Shown: positions 35,388-42,728 of the stretch, piece by piece
Position numbering within the stretch: position 1 is the stretch's first letter
Layout: each line of letters starts with the position of its first letter
NCBI RefSeq assembly: GCF_024171645.1
Contig: NZ_JALKAC010000009.1
Coordinates: 1 to 64,000, forward strand
Source: Flavobacterium sp. HSC-32F16
Lineage (GTDB): Bacteria > Bacteroidota > Bacteroidia > Flavobacteriales > Flavobacteriaceae
Length of the DNA stretch: 64,000 bases
Direction: 5' to 3'
Program-made: the position numbers and the translations under genes
The notes under the pieces: model-generated
Told to the model about the DNA's origin: nothing
Seen by the model: only the letters and a program-made list of their open reading frames with translations
The model's database searches: none

Positions 35388-36347
35388 TTAGAAATTTACA
35401 TCGTCTGCAATATTTCCGCCTTGTTCTGCTGCAAATTTGGCAGCATATTCTTTTTGTTTTTGTTGTTGATAATCATGAAATTCTGTAATATCTGCTGAAT
35501 TCCAGTTTTGGTTTTGCTCTGTCATCCATTGCATTGCTACAGATTGGAAGTCGGCAAGATTAATTCCAAAAGTATCTAAAATCCATTGTGCCCCGTCAAT
35601 TCCGTATTCGTAAGCCGCTTGTCTTGCGCCAGCTAGTTCTTCGTAGAAATAACGATCTGTTTTTATTCTTTCCAGATTTGCTGCGCCTTCTTCAGAAATT
35701 TCAGCTTTCAGGTTTTCTAATTGTGGAACAGTTACATTTTCAGCATAATATTGTCCGAATAAAGTGGTAACGGTAAACGAAGTATCTTCTCCCATACGCT
35801 GCGGCCAGATTGTGTTTAACTCTTCCCAAACTGCAGGTTCGAATCCCATTGCTTTACAAACTTCAAGATAATCGATTCCGGCGCTGATTTTAAGACACAT
35901 TGCCGTATACGTTCTTAAATCTACACCGTGAACAGGTTCAAGAAACGGATTGTTATCGTCTACTTTTACAAATCCAGAAGTCTGAACACCGCTGTATTTT
36001 AAAGAATTAGCGTGCTCAAAACGAATCATTTGATCTGAATCGCAGTTATTCCATTCTGTGTAAACCGTTCTTCTGTAATTAAAATATATGTTTTTAATAT
36101 CTTTTTCTTCCAGATTTTCTCCACTTGCACGTTCATCTGCAATCCATGCTTCGGCTCTTTCGGCAACTTCGGCATCAAAATCTTCTACTGTATAATGTGT
36201 TCCGTGTAGTGTTTCAGGATCGTATTCTACTTCCTGATATTCCTCTTCGTAATCATTTTCATAATTATCATTTGAAGTCTGTGCTTCAAAATTTTGGTTT
36301 TCCTGCTTGTTGTCTCCAGTTAGAGATCCAAAAAGTTTTTTAAACAT
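35388..36347 (-). CDS. Acidic protein of unknown function, SPFH operon gene 4
   Basis: A 319-residue acidic, helix-rich cytoplasmic protein. After a short tail resembling a small-protein start (MFKKLFGS) and a Glu/Asp/Tyr-rich linker (about 15-45), the conserved-looking part begins LHGTHYTVEDFDAEVAERAEAWI and continues with YRRTVYTEWNNCDS and LRTYTAMCLKISAGIDYLEVCKAMGFE. I associate it only loosely with the DUF6620 name used for Bacteroidota proteins and cannot confirm that. It is the last gene of the operon, 24 bases after the coiled-coil zinc-ribbon gene. Confidence 0.75.
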   Translation of the reverse strand: MFKKLFGSLTGDNKQENQNFEAQTSNDNYENDYEEEYQEVEYDPETLHGTHYTVEDFDAEVAERAEAWIADERASGENLEEKDIKNIYFNYRRTVYTEWNNCDSDQMIRFEHANSLKYSGVQTSGFVKVDDNNPFLEPVHGVDLRTYTAMCLKISAGIDYLEVCKAMGFEPAVWEELNTIWPQRMGEDTSFTVTTLFGQYYAENVTVPQLENLKAEISEEGAANLERIKTDRYFYEELAGARQAAYEYGIDGAQWILDTFGINLADFQSVAMQWMTEQNQNWNSADITEFHDYQQQKQKEYAAKFAAEQGGNIADDVNF

Positions 36348-36371
36348 TTTTCAAATTTTAGGGTTAATAAA

Positions 36372-37325
36372 TTATAAGGATTGTAATTGATTTTGATACA
36401 TTTTTTCGTTGTGCTCTTTTAAATCGGGTGTAATTTTGTTCCATTCGTCATACATCGCTCTAAGGTAAATTTGACGAAGTTTTGGAGCATTTTTAATAAC
36501 GAATTGTCTCTGCTCTTCGAGATTATCCATTTTTGCCTGAATTTCGCCTAAAACTTTTTTATCAGATTCGTGAATTTTACTCAGGCTTAGTTCATGACGC
36601 TGATGGTACAATTCACGTTCTTTATTGTTTTCATTTTCAAATTCTTCATACAAATGCACTGTTCTTTGTTCTGCCAATTCTCTGGCAATATTCTGTAGAT
36701 TTTTTCCTTGTGTGCTTGGCGCAAAGGTATTTTGTGTTTTGCAGTACGGACATGAAATATAAGTTTCGATTAAAAATATTTTTTCGATTTTAATATTACC
36801 TCCGCATTGTGTACAGCTGAATTTGTCTTTTATAGTTTCAAATTCATCAAGAATTTTTTTGTACTCAATTTCAAGATCCCGTTCCTGAGTTTTGTCAATT
36901 TGTTTTCTCCAATAATCGTATTTATCATCAAAATCGTTGTAACGATCCGAACACGCGCTTCTAAAATCAGATAATAAATCGTGGTTTTTATCTAAAACAG
37001 AAATTCTGGAGTTGAGATCGTAATAAATGCTGTCTATTTTTTCTTCATAAGTATCTCTGGCCTTTTCTCTAATGTTGTTTAACTGACCGTTTACGCCCGA
37101 ATACACTCTGTGAAAAGTTCTTTTGTAGATATCTTCATCTTCTTGCAAAAGCTGTTTCAATTCTGGAATGGCCGCTTCTGCCAGTTCTTCCATTTTTGCT
37201 TCGAGTTTTTCTAAAAAGGCAAACCATCTTTGCTGTGATTCCTGAAGCTCTGCATACCATTCCGGAAATGTTTGGCTGTTTCCTTCGTTTTCTTTGTCTT
37301 TTGATTTATTGAATAATCCGAACAC
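36372..37325 (-). CDS. Coiled-coil zinc-ribbon protein, SPFH operon gene 3
   Basis: A 317-residue protein. Long helical, coiled-coil-like segments (about 20-165 and 215-300) flank one zinc ribbon formed by CTQC (Cys171, Cys174) and CPYC (Cys192, Cys195). Glu/Lys-rich helices such as KLEAKMEELAEAAIPELKQ suggest oligomerisation. No enzyme motif is visible. It lies 13 bases downstream of the 80-residue zinc-ribbon gene, in the same operon. It is not a known family to me, and its partnership with the SPFH protein is inferred from gene order. Confidence 0.78.
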   Translation of the reverse strand: MFGLFNKSKDKENEGNSQTFPEWYAELQESQQRWFAFLEKLEAKMEELAEAAIPELKQLLQEDEDIYKRTFHRVYSGVNGQLNNIREKARDTYEEKIDSIYYDLNSRISVLDKNHDLLSDFRSACSDRYNDFDDKYDYWRKQIDKTQERDLEIEYKKILDEFETIKDKFSCTQCGGNIKIEKIFLIETYISCPYCKTQNTFAPSTQGKNLQNIARELAEQRTVHLYEEFENENNKERELYHQRHELSLSKIHESDKKVLGEIQAKMDNLEEQRQFVIKNAPKLRQIYLRAMYDEWNKITPDLKEHNEKMYQNQLQSL

Positions 37326-37338
37326 GTTATCTAATTGT

Positions 37339-37581
37339 TTAAATTGAATTATCGTCTTTTTTAATATAAACTCCGTCTGTAAGTTTTACGCTTAAAAACT
37401 CAAATCTGCAATACGCGCAATGGGTTAAGCCGTCTTGTTTTGCTCTTCCGGCACCACAGTTAGGGCAGTCTTTAGCGTTCATTTTAGCTTCGGTAATTTC
37501 GATTTCGCCTCCATAGTTGGTTTGTTTTTGTGCATTTTCTTTGAGTCTGCTCAAAAACGAATTGACTTTTTTCTCTTCCAT
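37339..37581 (-). CDS. Small zinc-ribbon protein, SPFH operon gene 2
   Basis: An 80-residue protein with one clear zinc ribbon: CPNC (Cys39, Cys42) and CAYC (Cys55, Cys58). Its start overlaps the SPFH stop by one base (TAATG), so translation is coupled. Small zinc-ribbon proteins commonly accompany SPFH proteins annotated as virion-core-like. No other feature is seen. Confidence 0.82.
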   Translation of the reverse strand: MEEKKVNSFLSRLKENAQKQTNYGGEIEITEAKMNAKDCPNCGAGRAKQDGLTHCAYCRFEFLSVKLTDGVYIKKDDNSI

Positions 37582-38534
37582 TACAATTGATTTAATAGTT
37601 CGGTTTTCTTGTTTTTGAATTCGTCTTCGTCAATTAAACCGGCATCAAATAAAGATTTTAGTTTTTGAAGTTTAGAGGTTAAATCGTCTGCGGTTTCTAG
37701 TTTTGGAGTTTCTTTATTTTGCTGTAATTGGTTTAAAAGAATTCCCATGCTTAAGGCATTTTGCGTTGCATCATGGAGCGCAGTTCCTTTGTCGCCAATG
37801 GCGGCCGCAGTATTAAACTTGGTAAATTTATCCATATCGGTTACCATATTCATATTGGTAATTTTATCATAATGTGCCGTAACTTCTTCCGGTAAGGTTA
37901 CGCTTGTAATGACGAATTGGGTTAATTCAATTCCGAATTGCTCAAAATAGGGTTTAAGATAAGGTTCAATTTTTTTTCCTAATTGTGTAATGTTTCCTGC
38001 AACGTCTGTAACGGTTATATTTTCGTTTGCGAGAACTTCTCCAAATTTTGGTGCAACAAAATCTCTCAGCTGATTTTGTAATTCAAAAATCGTAAGCTGT
38101 TTATAAGTTCCGGCATATTGGCGGAAGAATTTTGCGACATCGACAATTTTGATATCAAAACTTCCGAAAGCGCGAATTCTGATTTGTCCAAATTGTGGAT
38201 CGTTCATCAAAATAGGAGCGGGAGTTCCCCATTTATTATTGATGAATTGGTGTGTATTGAAAAAATAAACATCGACTTTAAACGGACTTTCGAAACCGTA
38301 TTTCCAACCTTTCAGCCTGCTTAAAACAGGAATATTTTCTGTAGATAAGGTGTGAAGTCCGGGAGAAAAAACATCTGCAAGCTGACCTTCATTTAAAAGC
38401 ATAACGTGCTGGCTTTCACGAACGGTTAATTTTGCTCCGTTTTTGATTTCTTTATCTTCATCATAAAATTTCCACATCAGTAAATTAGGATCACTTGTTG
38501 CGGCTTCGATTATTTCGATAAAAGGTAGTTTCAT
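37581..38534 (-). CDS. SPFH domain-SHOCT protein (virion-core-like)
   Basis: A 317-residue SPFH/band-7-type protein of the YdjI or 'virion core' group. It begins LPFIEIIEAATSDPNLLMWKF, then KLTVRESQHVMLLNEGQLADVFSPG and FNTHQFINNKWGTP, as in this family. It ends in a SHOCT module (KLQKLKSLFDAGLIDEDEFKNKKTELLNQL-type, about 285-317). There is no signal peptide or membrane segment, so it would associate peripherally with membranes. B. subtilis YdjI is linked with PspA envelope-stress responses, and I infer a similar role. An imperfect hairpin lies 3 bases before its start codon. Confidence 0.88.
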   Translation of the reverse strand: MKLPFIEIIEAATSDPNLLMWKFYDEDKEIKNGAKLTVRESQHVMLLNEGQLADVFSPGLHTLSTENIPVLSRLKGWKYGFESPFKVDVYFFNTHQFINNKWGTPAPILMNDPQFGQIRIRAFGSFDIKIVDVAKFFRQYAGTYKQLTIFELQNQLRDFVAPKFGEVLANENITVTDVAGNITQLGKKIEPYLKPYFEQFGIELTQFVITSVTLPEEVTAHYDKITNMNMVTDMDKFTKFNTAAAIGDKGTALHDATQNALSMGILLNQLQQNKETPKLETADDLTSKLQKLKSLFDAGLIDEDEFKNKKTELLNQL

Positions 38535-38536
38535 GA

Positions 38537-38567
38537 ATTCTTATTTGTAAGAAATAAAAATAAGAAT
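38537..38567 (-). promoter_or_regulatory. Inverted repeat just upstream of the SPFH start
   Basis: Arms attcttattt (38537-38546) and aaataagaat (38558-38567) are a perfect 10-bp inverted repeat, 3 bases before the SPFH start codon. It could be an operator or a leader hairpin that influences translation. No good promoter boxes are visible around it. Confidence 0.45.
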
Positions 38568-38679
38568 TATAAGACGATGGTCATACTTTTTTATATCAAG
38601 TTTTTAACAACTTTTTGTTTGTTAAGTTTTAAGACTTGTATTGTGGTTTTGAATTGGTGTTTGGAAAAAAGATGATTTA

Positions 38680-38859
38680 TTATTTTTGGGTGGTAATGAT
38701 AAGTCTGTTTTTCTTTTGCTCGACAATTACAACGCCGCCTTTTTTAAATCCAAGATTTTCAAGCCATTTGCCTTCTGGTTTAATTGATGGAATGGTAATG
38801 TTTTTGTACATTCTTTTTTGATATTTAGGATGAATTTTAAGTTTTCCAGAATCTTTCAT
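38680..38859 (-). CDS. SymE-like small toxin-family protein
   Basis: A 59-residue protein (MKDSGKLKIHPKYQKRMYKN...) with the SymE-type core IPSIKPEGKWLENLGFKKGG followed by VVIVEQKKNRLIITTQ, matching the AbrB-like SymE toxin family (type I toxin-antitoxin; in E. coli, SymE mRNA is restrained by the antisense RNA SymR). It is too short for a usual length cutoff and is almost entirely overlapped by a meaningless plus-strand frame. The reading, start and stop are clear. It stands alone in a repeat-rich gap. An antisense RNA cannot be shown from the sequence. Confidence 0.8.
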   Translation of the reverse strand: MKDSGKLKIHPKYQKRMYKNITIPSIKPEGKWLENLGFKKGGVVIVEQKKNRLIITTQK

Positions 38860-38884
38860 TGTTGTTATTTTTTAAGACAAAGTA

Positions 38885-38991
38885 TTGTCATTTCGACCGA
38901 AGGGAGAAATCGCACTCGTTTATCGATAAAGATTAGCGACTTGCTTTGTGGAGTTTCTTGTGAAGATTTCTCCCTTCGGTCGAAATGACAA
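38885..38991. repeat. Perfect 27-bp inverted repeat (tcgaccgaagggagaaatc)
   Basis: Left arm 38885-38911 and right arm 38965-38991 are exact reverse complements, with a 53-base interior that itself contains tatcgataaagattagcga. The long perfect stem suggests a folded RNA or an insertion-prone element. A copy of the right arm recurs at 39335-39360, and a diverged relative lies at 21226-21332. It is upstream of the SymE-like gene. Confidence 0.9.
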
Positions 38992-39100
38992 AAACTATCT
39001 TGTTTTGTAATAACCAATGTCTAACGAATAGTTGAGAATGTTGTCAACTTAAAAGTTTACAAGTAAGAATTTTATTAATAATTTTTAATATGCAGGAATA

Positions 39101-39130
39101 ATAAAACGACTTGTTTTCACAAAGTTGGTT
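39101..39130. repeat. Decayed copy of the tgttttcacaaa terminator unit
   Basis: The block cgacttgttttcacaaagttgg shares cttgttttcacaaa with 39266-39293 and, more loosely, with the functional terminator at 39364-39400. Its stem is largely lost. The surrounding sequence (38992-39175) otherwise holds no gene. Confidence 0.5.
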
Positions 39131-39175
39131 GATGTATCATAATTGCGTATAATTTATCTTTTGAAAAACTACTGT

Positions 39176-39266
39176 GCGTGAAGGATGGGAGCGGCATCCT
39201 TTTATGGCGGGGTTCGCCATAAAAGATACAGCGGACAGCCTGACCCGGAGGGACACGCCATAAAAA
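39176..39266 (+). ncRNA. Folded intergenic element with two competing hairpins
   Basis: The 5' block aaggat-ggagcggc-atccttt closes a short stem. Then ttttatggcg (39200-39209) can pair with cgccataaaa at 39215-39224 or, equally well, with an identical cgccataaaa at 39256-39265. The 3' part contains gcggacagcctgacccggagggacac. Similar elements are widespread in my recollection of Flavobacterium intergenic DNA, and the flavo-1 RNA motif is one possible name. I cannot verify that assignment. The strand is set by the plus-strand order of the conserved blocks. A diverged copy is at 31102-31198. Confidence 0.5.
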
Positions 39267-39293
39267 ATGACTTGTTTTCACAAATCTGATTTT
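39262..39293. repeat. Partial terminator-like copy
   Basis: The sequence aaaaaatgacttgttttcacaaatctgatttt keeps the loop and right arm of the terminator at 39364-39400 (tgttttcacaaatcggattttt) but has a mutated left arm. It looks like a decayed duplicate, directly after the folded element. Confidence 0.55.
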
Positions 39294-39360
39294 AAGACAA
39301 AGATTGGGGATTTGCTTTGTGGATATATGAGTGCGATTTCTCCCTTCGGTCGAAATGACA
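39290..39360. repeat. Partial copy of the 27-bp inverted-repeat element
   Basis: ttttaagacaaag at the start matches the sequence before the element at 38885. tttgctttgtgga and gatttctcccttcggtcgaaatgaca (39335-39360) match its interior and right arm. The left arm is missing, as if one half was deleted. Confidence 0.75.
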
Positions 39361-39363
39361 GAA

Positions 39364-39400
39364 TAAAAAAATCCGATCTGTTTTCACAAATCGGATTTTT
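39364..39400 (-). terminator. Terminator of lpdA, aaaaatccgat type
   Basis: A perfect 11-bp stem, aaaaatccgat (39367-39377) with atcggattttt (39390-39400), with a T run on the minus strand, 38 bases past the lpdA stop. Its stem is the same as that of the terminator at 32662-32697. Confidence 0.88.
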
Positions 39401-39437
39401 AAATTGAAGATTATATATAACCGTAAACGGTATATTT

Positions 39438-40826
39438 TTACAAGTGAATTACTTCGCCGTAAGCATCAGCAACCGCTTCCATAACAGCCTCGCTCATTGT
39501 TGGGTGAGGGTGGATAGATTTAAGGATTTCATGACCTGTAGTTTCTAGTTTACGAGCTACAACTGCCTCAGCAATCATATCTGTAACACCAGCACCAATC
39601 ATATGGCATCCTAACCATTCTCCGTATTTAGCATCGAAGATTACTTTTACGAATCCGTCAGCAGCACCGGCAGCTTTTGCTTTTCCAGAAGCTGAGAATG
39701 GGAATTTACCAATTTTTAATTCGTAACCTTTTTCTTTTGCTTGTTTTTCAGTTAAACCTACAGAAGCGATTTCTGGAGTTGCATAAGTACAACCCGGAAC
39801 GTTTCCGTAATCGATTGGATCTACGTGTAAACCGGCAATTTTCTCTACACAGTTAATTCCTTCAGCAGAAGCTACGTGAGCTAAAGCTTGTCCCGGAGTA
39901 ACGTCTCCAATTGCGTAGTATCCCGGAATGTTAGTTGCGTTGTAAGCGTTTACTAAGATTTTATCTCTGTCAACAGCGATTCCAACTTCTTCTAAACCAA
40001 TGTTTTCGATGTTTGTTTTAATTCCAACTGCCGAAAGTACAATGTCAGCTTCAAGAATTTCTTCTCCTTTTGCTGTTTTTACAGTGGCTTTAACTCCGTT
40101 TCCTGTAGTGTCGATTTTTTCTACAGAAGAGTTTGTCATGATTTTTACTCCTGCTTTTTTCATAGAACGTTCCATTTGCTTAGAAATGTCTTCGTCTTCA
40201 ACAGGAACAATGTTTGGCATAAATTCTACAATAGTAACTTCTGTTCCCATTGAGTTGTAGAAGTGAGCGAACTCAACTCCAATTGCTCCAGAACCTACAA
40301 TGATCATAGATTTTGGCTGTGTTGGTAATGTCATTGCCTGACGGTATCCAATTACTTTTACACCATCTTGAGGTAAGTTTGGTAACTCGCGAGAACGAGC
40401 TCCAGTTGCGATGAGAATGTGGTCAGCGCTGTATTCAGTAACTTTATTGTCTTTATCAGTAACGTCAAGTTTTTTTCCTGGTTTTAGTTTTCCAAAACCT
40501 TCGATAACGTCAATTTTGTTTTTTTTCATTAAGAATTGAACTCCTTTGCTCATTCCGTCAGCAACACTACGGCTGCGTTGAACTACTGCAGGGAAATCTT
40601 TATCGAATTCAGAAACTTTTAATCCGTAGTCAGAAGCGTGTTTTAAATAATCAAAAACCTGAGCAGATTTTAGTAATGCTTTTGTTGGGATACATCCCCA
40701 GTTTAAACATACACCACCAAGATTTTCTTTTTCAACTACAGCTACTTTAAAGCCCAATTGTGAAGCTCTAATTGCTGTTACATATCCGCCAGGACCACTT
40801 CCTAAAACAATAACGTCGTATTTCAT
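39438..40826 (-). CDS. lpdA: Dihydrolipoyl dehydrogenase
   Basis: A 462-residue E3 subunit of the 2-oxoacid dehydrogenase complexes; it reoxidises dihydrolipoamide with NAD. FAD-binding GSGPGGYV is at 9-16, and the redox-active disulfide GGVCLNWGCIPT has Cys40 and Cys45. The NAD-binding GSGAIGVEFAH is in the middle, and the catalytic HPHPTMSE is near the end. All key residues are intact and the length is typical. E1 and E2 genes are not adjacent. It is a single-gene unit with its own terminator. Confidence 0.97.
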   Translation of the reverse strand: MKYDVIVLGSGPGGYVTAIRASQLGFKVAVVEKENLGGVCLNWGCIPTKALLKSAQVFDYLKHASDYGLKVSEFDKDFPAVVQRSRSVADGMSKGVQFLMKKNKIDVIEGFGKLKPGKKLDVTDKDNKVTEYSADHILIATGARSRELPNLPQDGVKVIGYRQAMTLPTQPKSMIIVGSGAIGVEFAHFYNSMGTEVTIVEFMPNIVPVEDEDISKQMERSMKKAGVKIMTNSSVEKIDTTGNGVKATVKTAKGEEILEADIVLSAVGIKTNIENIGLEEVGIAVDRDKILVNAYNATNIPGYYAIGDVTPGQALAHVASAEGINCVEKIAGLHVDPIDYGNVPGCTYATPEIASVGLTEKQAKEKGYELKIGKFPFSASGKAKAAGAADGFVKVIFDAKYGEWLGCHMIGAGVTDMIAEAVVARKLETTGHEILKSIHPHPTMSEAVMEAVADAYGEVIHL

Positions 40827-40943
40827 TTTTTTGGTTTTTAATATTAACTATCGAAAATGAAGTTTATATTTTCCGAAACTCATTTTTCGATTATTCTTTG
40901 TTATTTGTGCTTGCGAATTTAAGGATTTATTTTAAAAAATTGT

Positions 40944-41092
40944 AAGTTGTAAAAAGGTAAAATGTGAAAATGTGAAAAAGTGAGTTGTAAATTGGAAGAG
41001 ATTTAAAAAATAAAAGGTAAAATGTGAAATTTTGATTTAAATAATCTAACATTTCACATTTTACCTTTTACCTTTCACATTTTACAAGAAAA
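40944..41092. repeat. Repeats of aaggtaaaatgtgaaa, in both orientations
   Basis: Several near-copies of aaaggtaaaatgtgaaa face two reversed copies of ttcacattttaccttt at 41051-41085. The result is a long imperfect hairpin that runs up to the stop of the next gene. Fragments of the same motif occur near 18590-18612. No reading frame is present in the whole 266-base gap. Confidence 0.8.
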
Positions 41093-41677
41093 TTAAACCT
41101 TAACGTGTCCCCAGTTTTCACCGCTGGCAATTCTGCGGATCTGCATTTCGCTTACTCCAAATTGTTTGGCGATCATTTTTAGACGCGTTTTTTGTTCTGG
41201 TCTTGCTAATATTTTTTTAATTAACATGACTTTTGTTGTGGTCAGTTTTCTTCCGTCGGCTTTTAAGTTGTGTTCGATCAGGTTTTTCTTAGCCTGAATT
41301 ACACGCGGACTCTTGCGGCTGTGTGCCATCATTTCTTGTTTGGTTGCCCAGCGTAAATTGCTTATATCATCGTTGCTTCGGTTGTAATCCAGATGCAGGA
41401 CATATGTTTGTTCCTCAGAATCTTTGGGAATAAAATATTGGGCAACTAATTTGTAGAGAAATAAATATTTGTTAATGATTTTATCGTCTTTTTTGACTTT
41501 AAATCTAAAGGTTGGGTACCCATCGCTTAAACCGCCTTTTAAGATGCGGCCGTTTTCAATTTCGTCAGTAAAGCTTATAAGTCTTCCTCTGTTTGAAATG
41601 GCATATTTAAGTTGTAATGAGGCGTTTATTTCTATTTCTTTGAATACTTCGTTAGGGTAAAATCTATTATGTGGCAT
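41093..41677 (-). CDS. NUMOD4/HNH-like protein with C-terminal helix-turn-helix
   Basis: A 194-residue protein. A NUMOD4-like N-terminus (FKEIEINASLQLKYAISNRGRLISF) precedes a degenerate HNH_3-like core (YVLHLDYNRSNDDISNLRWATKQEMMAHS). The C-terminus looks like a helix-turn-helix (MIAKQFGVSEMQIRRIASGENW). Such combinations usually belong to homing endonucleases, but here there is no intron or mobile partner. The HNH core has some usual residues changed, so nuclease activity is uncertain; it may act as a regulator. Confidence 0.72.
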   Translation of the reverse strand: MPHNRFYPNEVFKEIEINASLQLKYAISNRGRLISFTDEIENGRILKGGLSDGYPTFRFKVKKDDKIINKYLFLYKLVAQYFIPKDSEEQTYVLHLDYNRSNDDISNLRWATKQEMMAHSRKSPRVIQAKKNLIEHNLKADGRKLTTTKVMLIKKILARPEQKTRLKMIAKQFGVSEMQIRRIASGENWGHVKV

Positions 41678-41902
41678 TTTTCTTTTTCATTTAAATTTTG
41701 TCTCTCAAAGATAAAGAATTCCAAAATGAAGAATGCTATAATGCTGGTAATGAACCGTCAATTTTATGATTCTTATAACGCTATTTTAACGTTTTAAAAT
41801 GCTTTTGACAGTTTTTAGGCAGATTTTAATTCACAAATTGTGAATAGTTCAGTTTTTTAATTTTCGGCGAAAGCCAAAAATTAAGAAAAATTGGATCTAA
41901 AA

Positions 41903-42667
41903 TTATTGATTTAGCCAGCTTTTGAAATTGTTTATTTCTTTTTTACTGATCATAATCGGATCATTTTCGACTGCAGGAACGGTTAGGATTAATTCGATTT
42001 TTTGGTTCGAATGTTTTATTACTTCTTTTATAATATTTCGGTTTACGATATATTTTCTATTGACTTTGAAAAAAGTAAACGGATCGAGGCTGTTTATAAT
42101 GTCTGTAAGGGTATTGTTGTACAAATAACTGTTTCCGGATTTTACGTAGATAAATAGATGTTTTCCAGACGCGGCAAAATAGGTGATTTCGGACTCGTTT
42201 ACCGAAATTAGCTTATAGCCGTGGTTTACGAGAAAATGACGCTGTATTTTGCTTGTTTCGGGATTTTCTAATGCAACTAGTGACTGCAGTGTATTATCGG
42301 CATTAAAACTGTCTTTTATTTTTTTGAATTTGAATAAGGCTTCTAACAATTCTTGTTCTTCAAATGGTTTTAAAAGATAATCTATTGTAAAGTGTTTAAA
42401 GACCGAAATGGCATAAGAATCATAAGCGGTAACAAAGATAACAGGGCAGGAGATAGTGGCTTTCTCAAAAATTTCAAGACTTTTTCCGTCGCCAAGGTGA
42501 ATGTCCATAAAAGCGAGATCGACATTGTTTTGTTTAAAAAAGTCAACGGCTTCTTTTACAGATTTTAAAACTGTAATTTCTGCAATCTGTAAAATTTCCT
42601 GCTGTTCTAAAATTGATTTTAGATAACTGGAAGCAAGATATTCGTCTTCGACAATGGCAATTCTCAT
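41903..42667 (-). CDS. LytTR-family response regulator
   Basis: A 254-residue response regulator. The receiver has acidic residues EDE at 7-9, phospho-Asp55 in LAFMDIHLGD, a conserved Thr/Ser region FVTAYDSYA and Lys in YLLKPF. The C-terminal LytTR DNA-binding domain (about 145-250) includes FLVNHGYKLISVNESEITYF and FFKVNRKYIVNRN. Its likely partner is the LytS-type kinase at 50243-51814, because LytTR regulators usually pair with that kinase class and none is closer. It has its own promoter at 42729-42758. Confidence 0.9.
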   Translation of the reverse strand: MRIAIVEDEYLASSYLKSILEQQEILQIAEITVLKSVKEAVDFFKQNNVDLAFMDIHLGDGKSLEIFEKATISCPVIFVTAYDSYAISVFKHFTIDYLLKPFEEQELLEALFKFKKIKDSFNADNTLQSLVALENPETSKIQRHFLVNHGYKLISVNESEITYFAASGKHLFIYVKSGNSYLYNNTLTDIINSLDPFTFFKVNRKYIVNRNIIKEVIKHSNQKIELILTVPAVENDPIMISKKEINNFKSWLNQ

Positions 42668-42728
42668 TTTCCTTTTATGGTAAAGTTAAAACGTTTCATT
42701 TTTAAGAGAGAAACTCTTAAAGATTTTG

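Noticed and set aside
37581-38534. Prophage origin suggested by the 'virion core' family name
   Set aside because: No capsid, tail, integrase or attachment site is near; the name comes from a poxvirus resemblance of the SPFH family.
38636-38821. A plus-strand 61-residue hydrophobic reading frame
   Set aside because: It is the antisense of the SymE-like gene, has no family resemblance and no promoter; the minus-strand reading makes sense instead.
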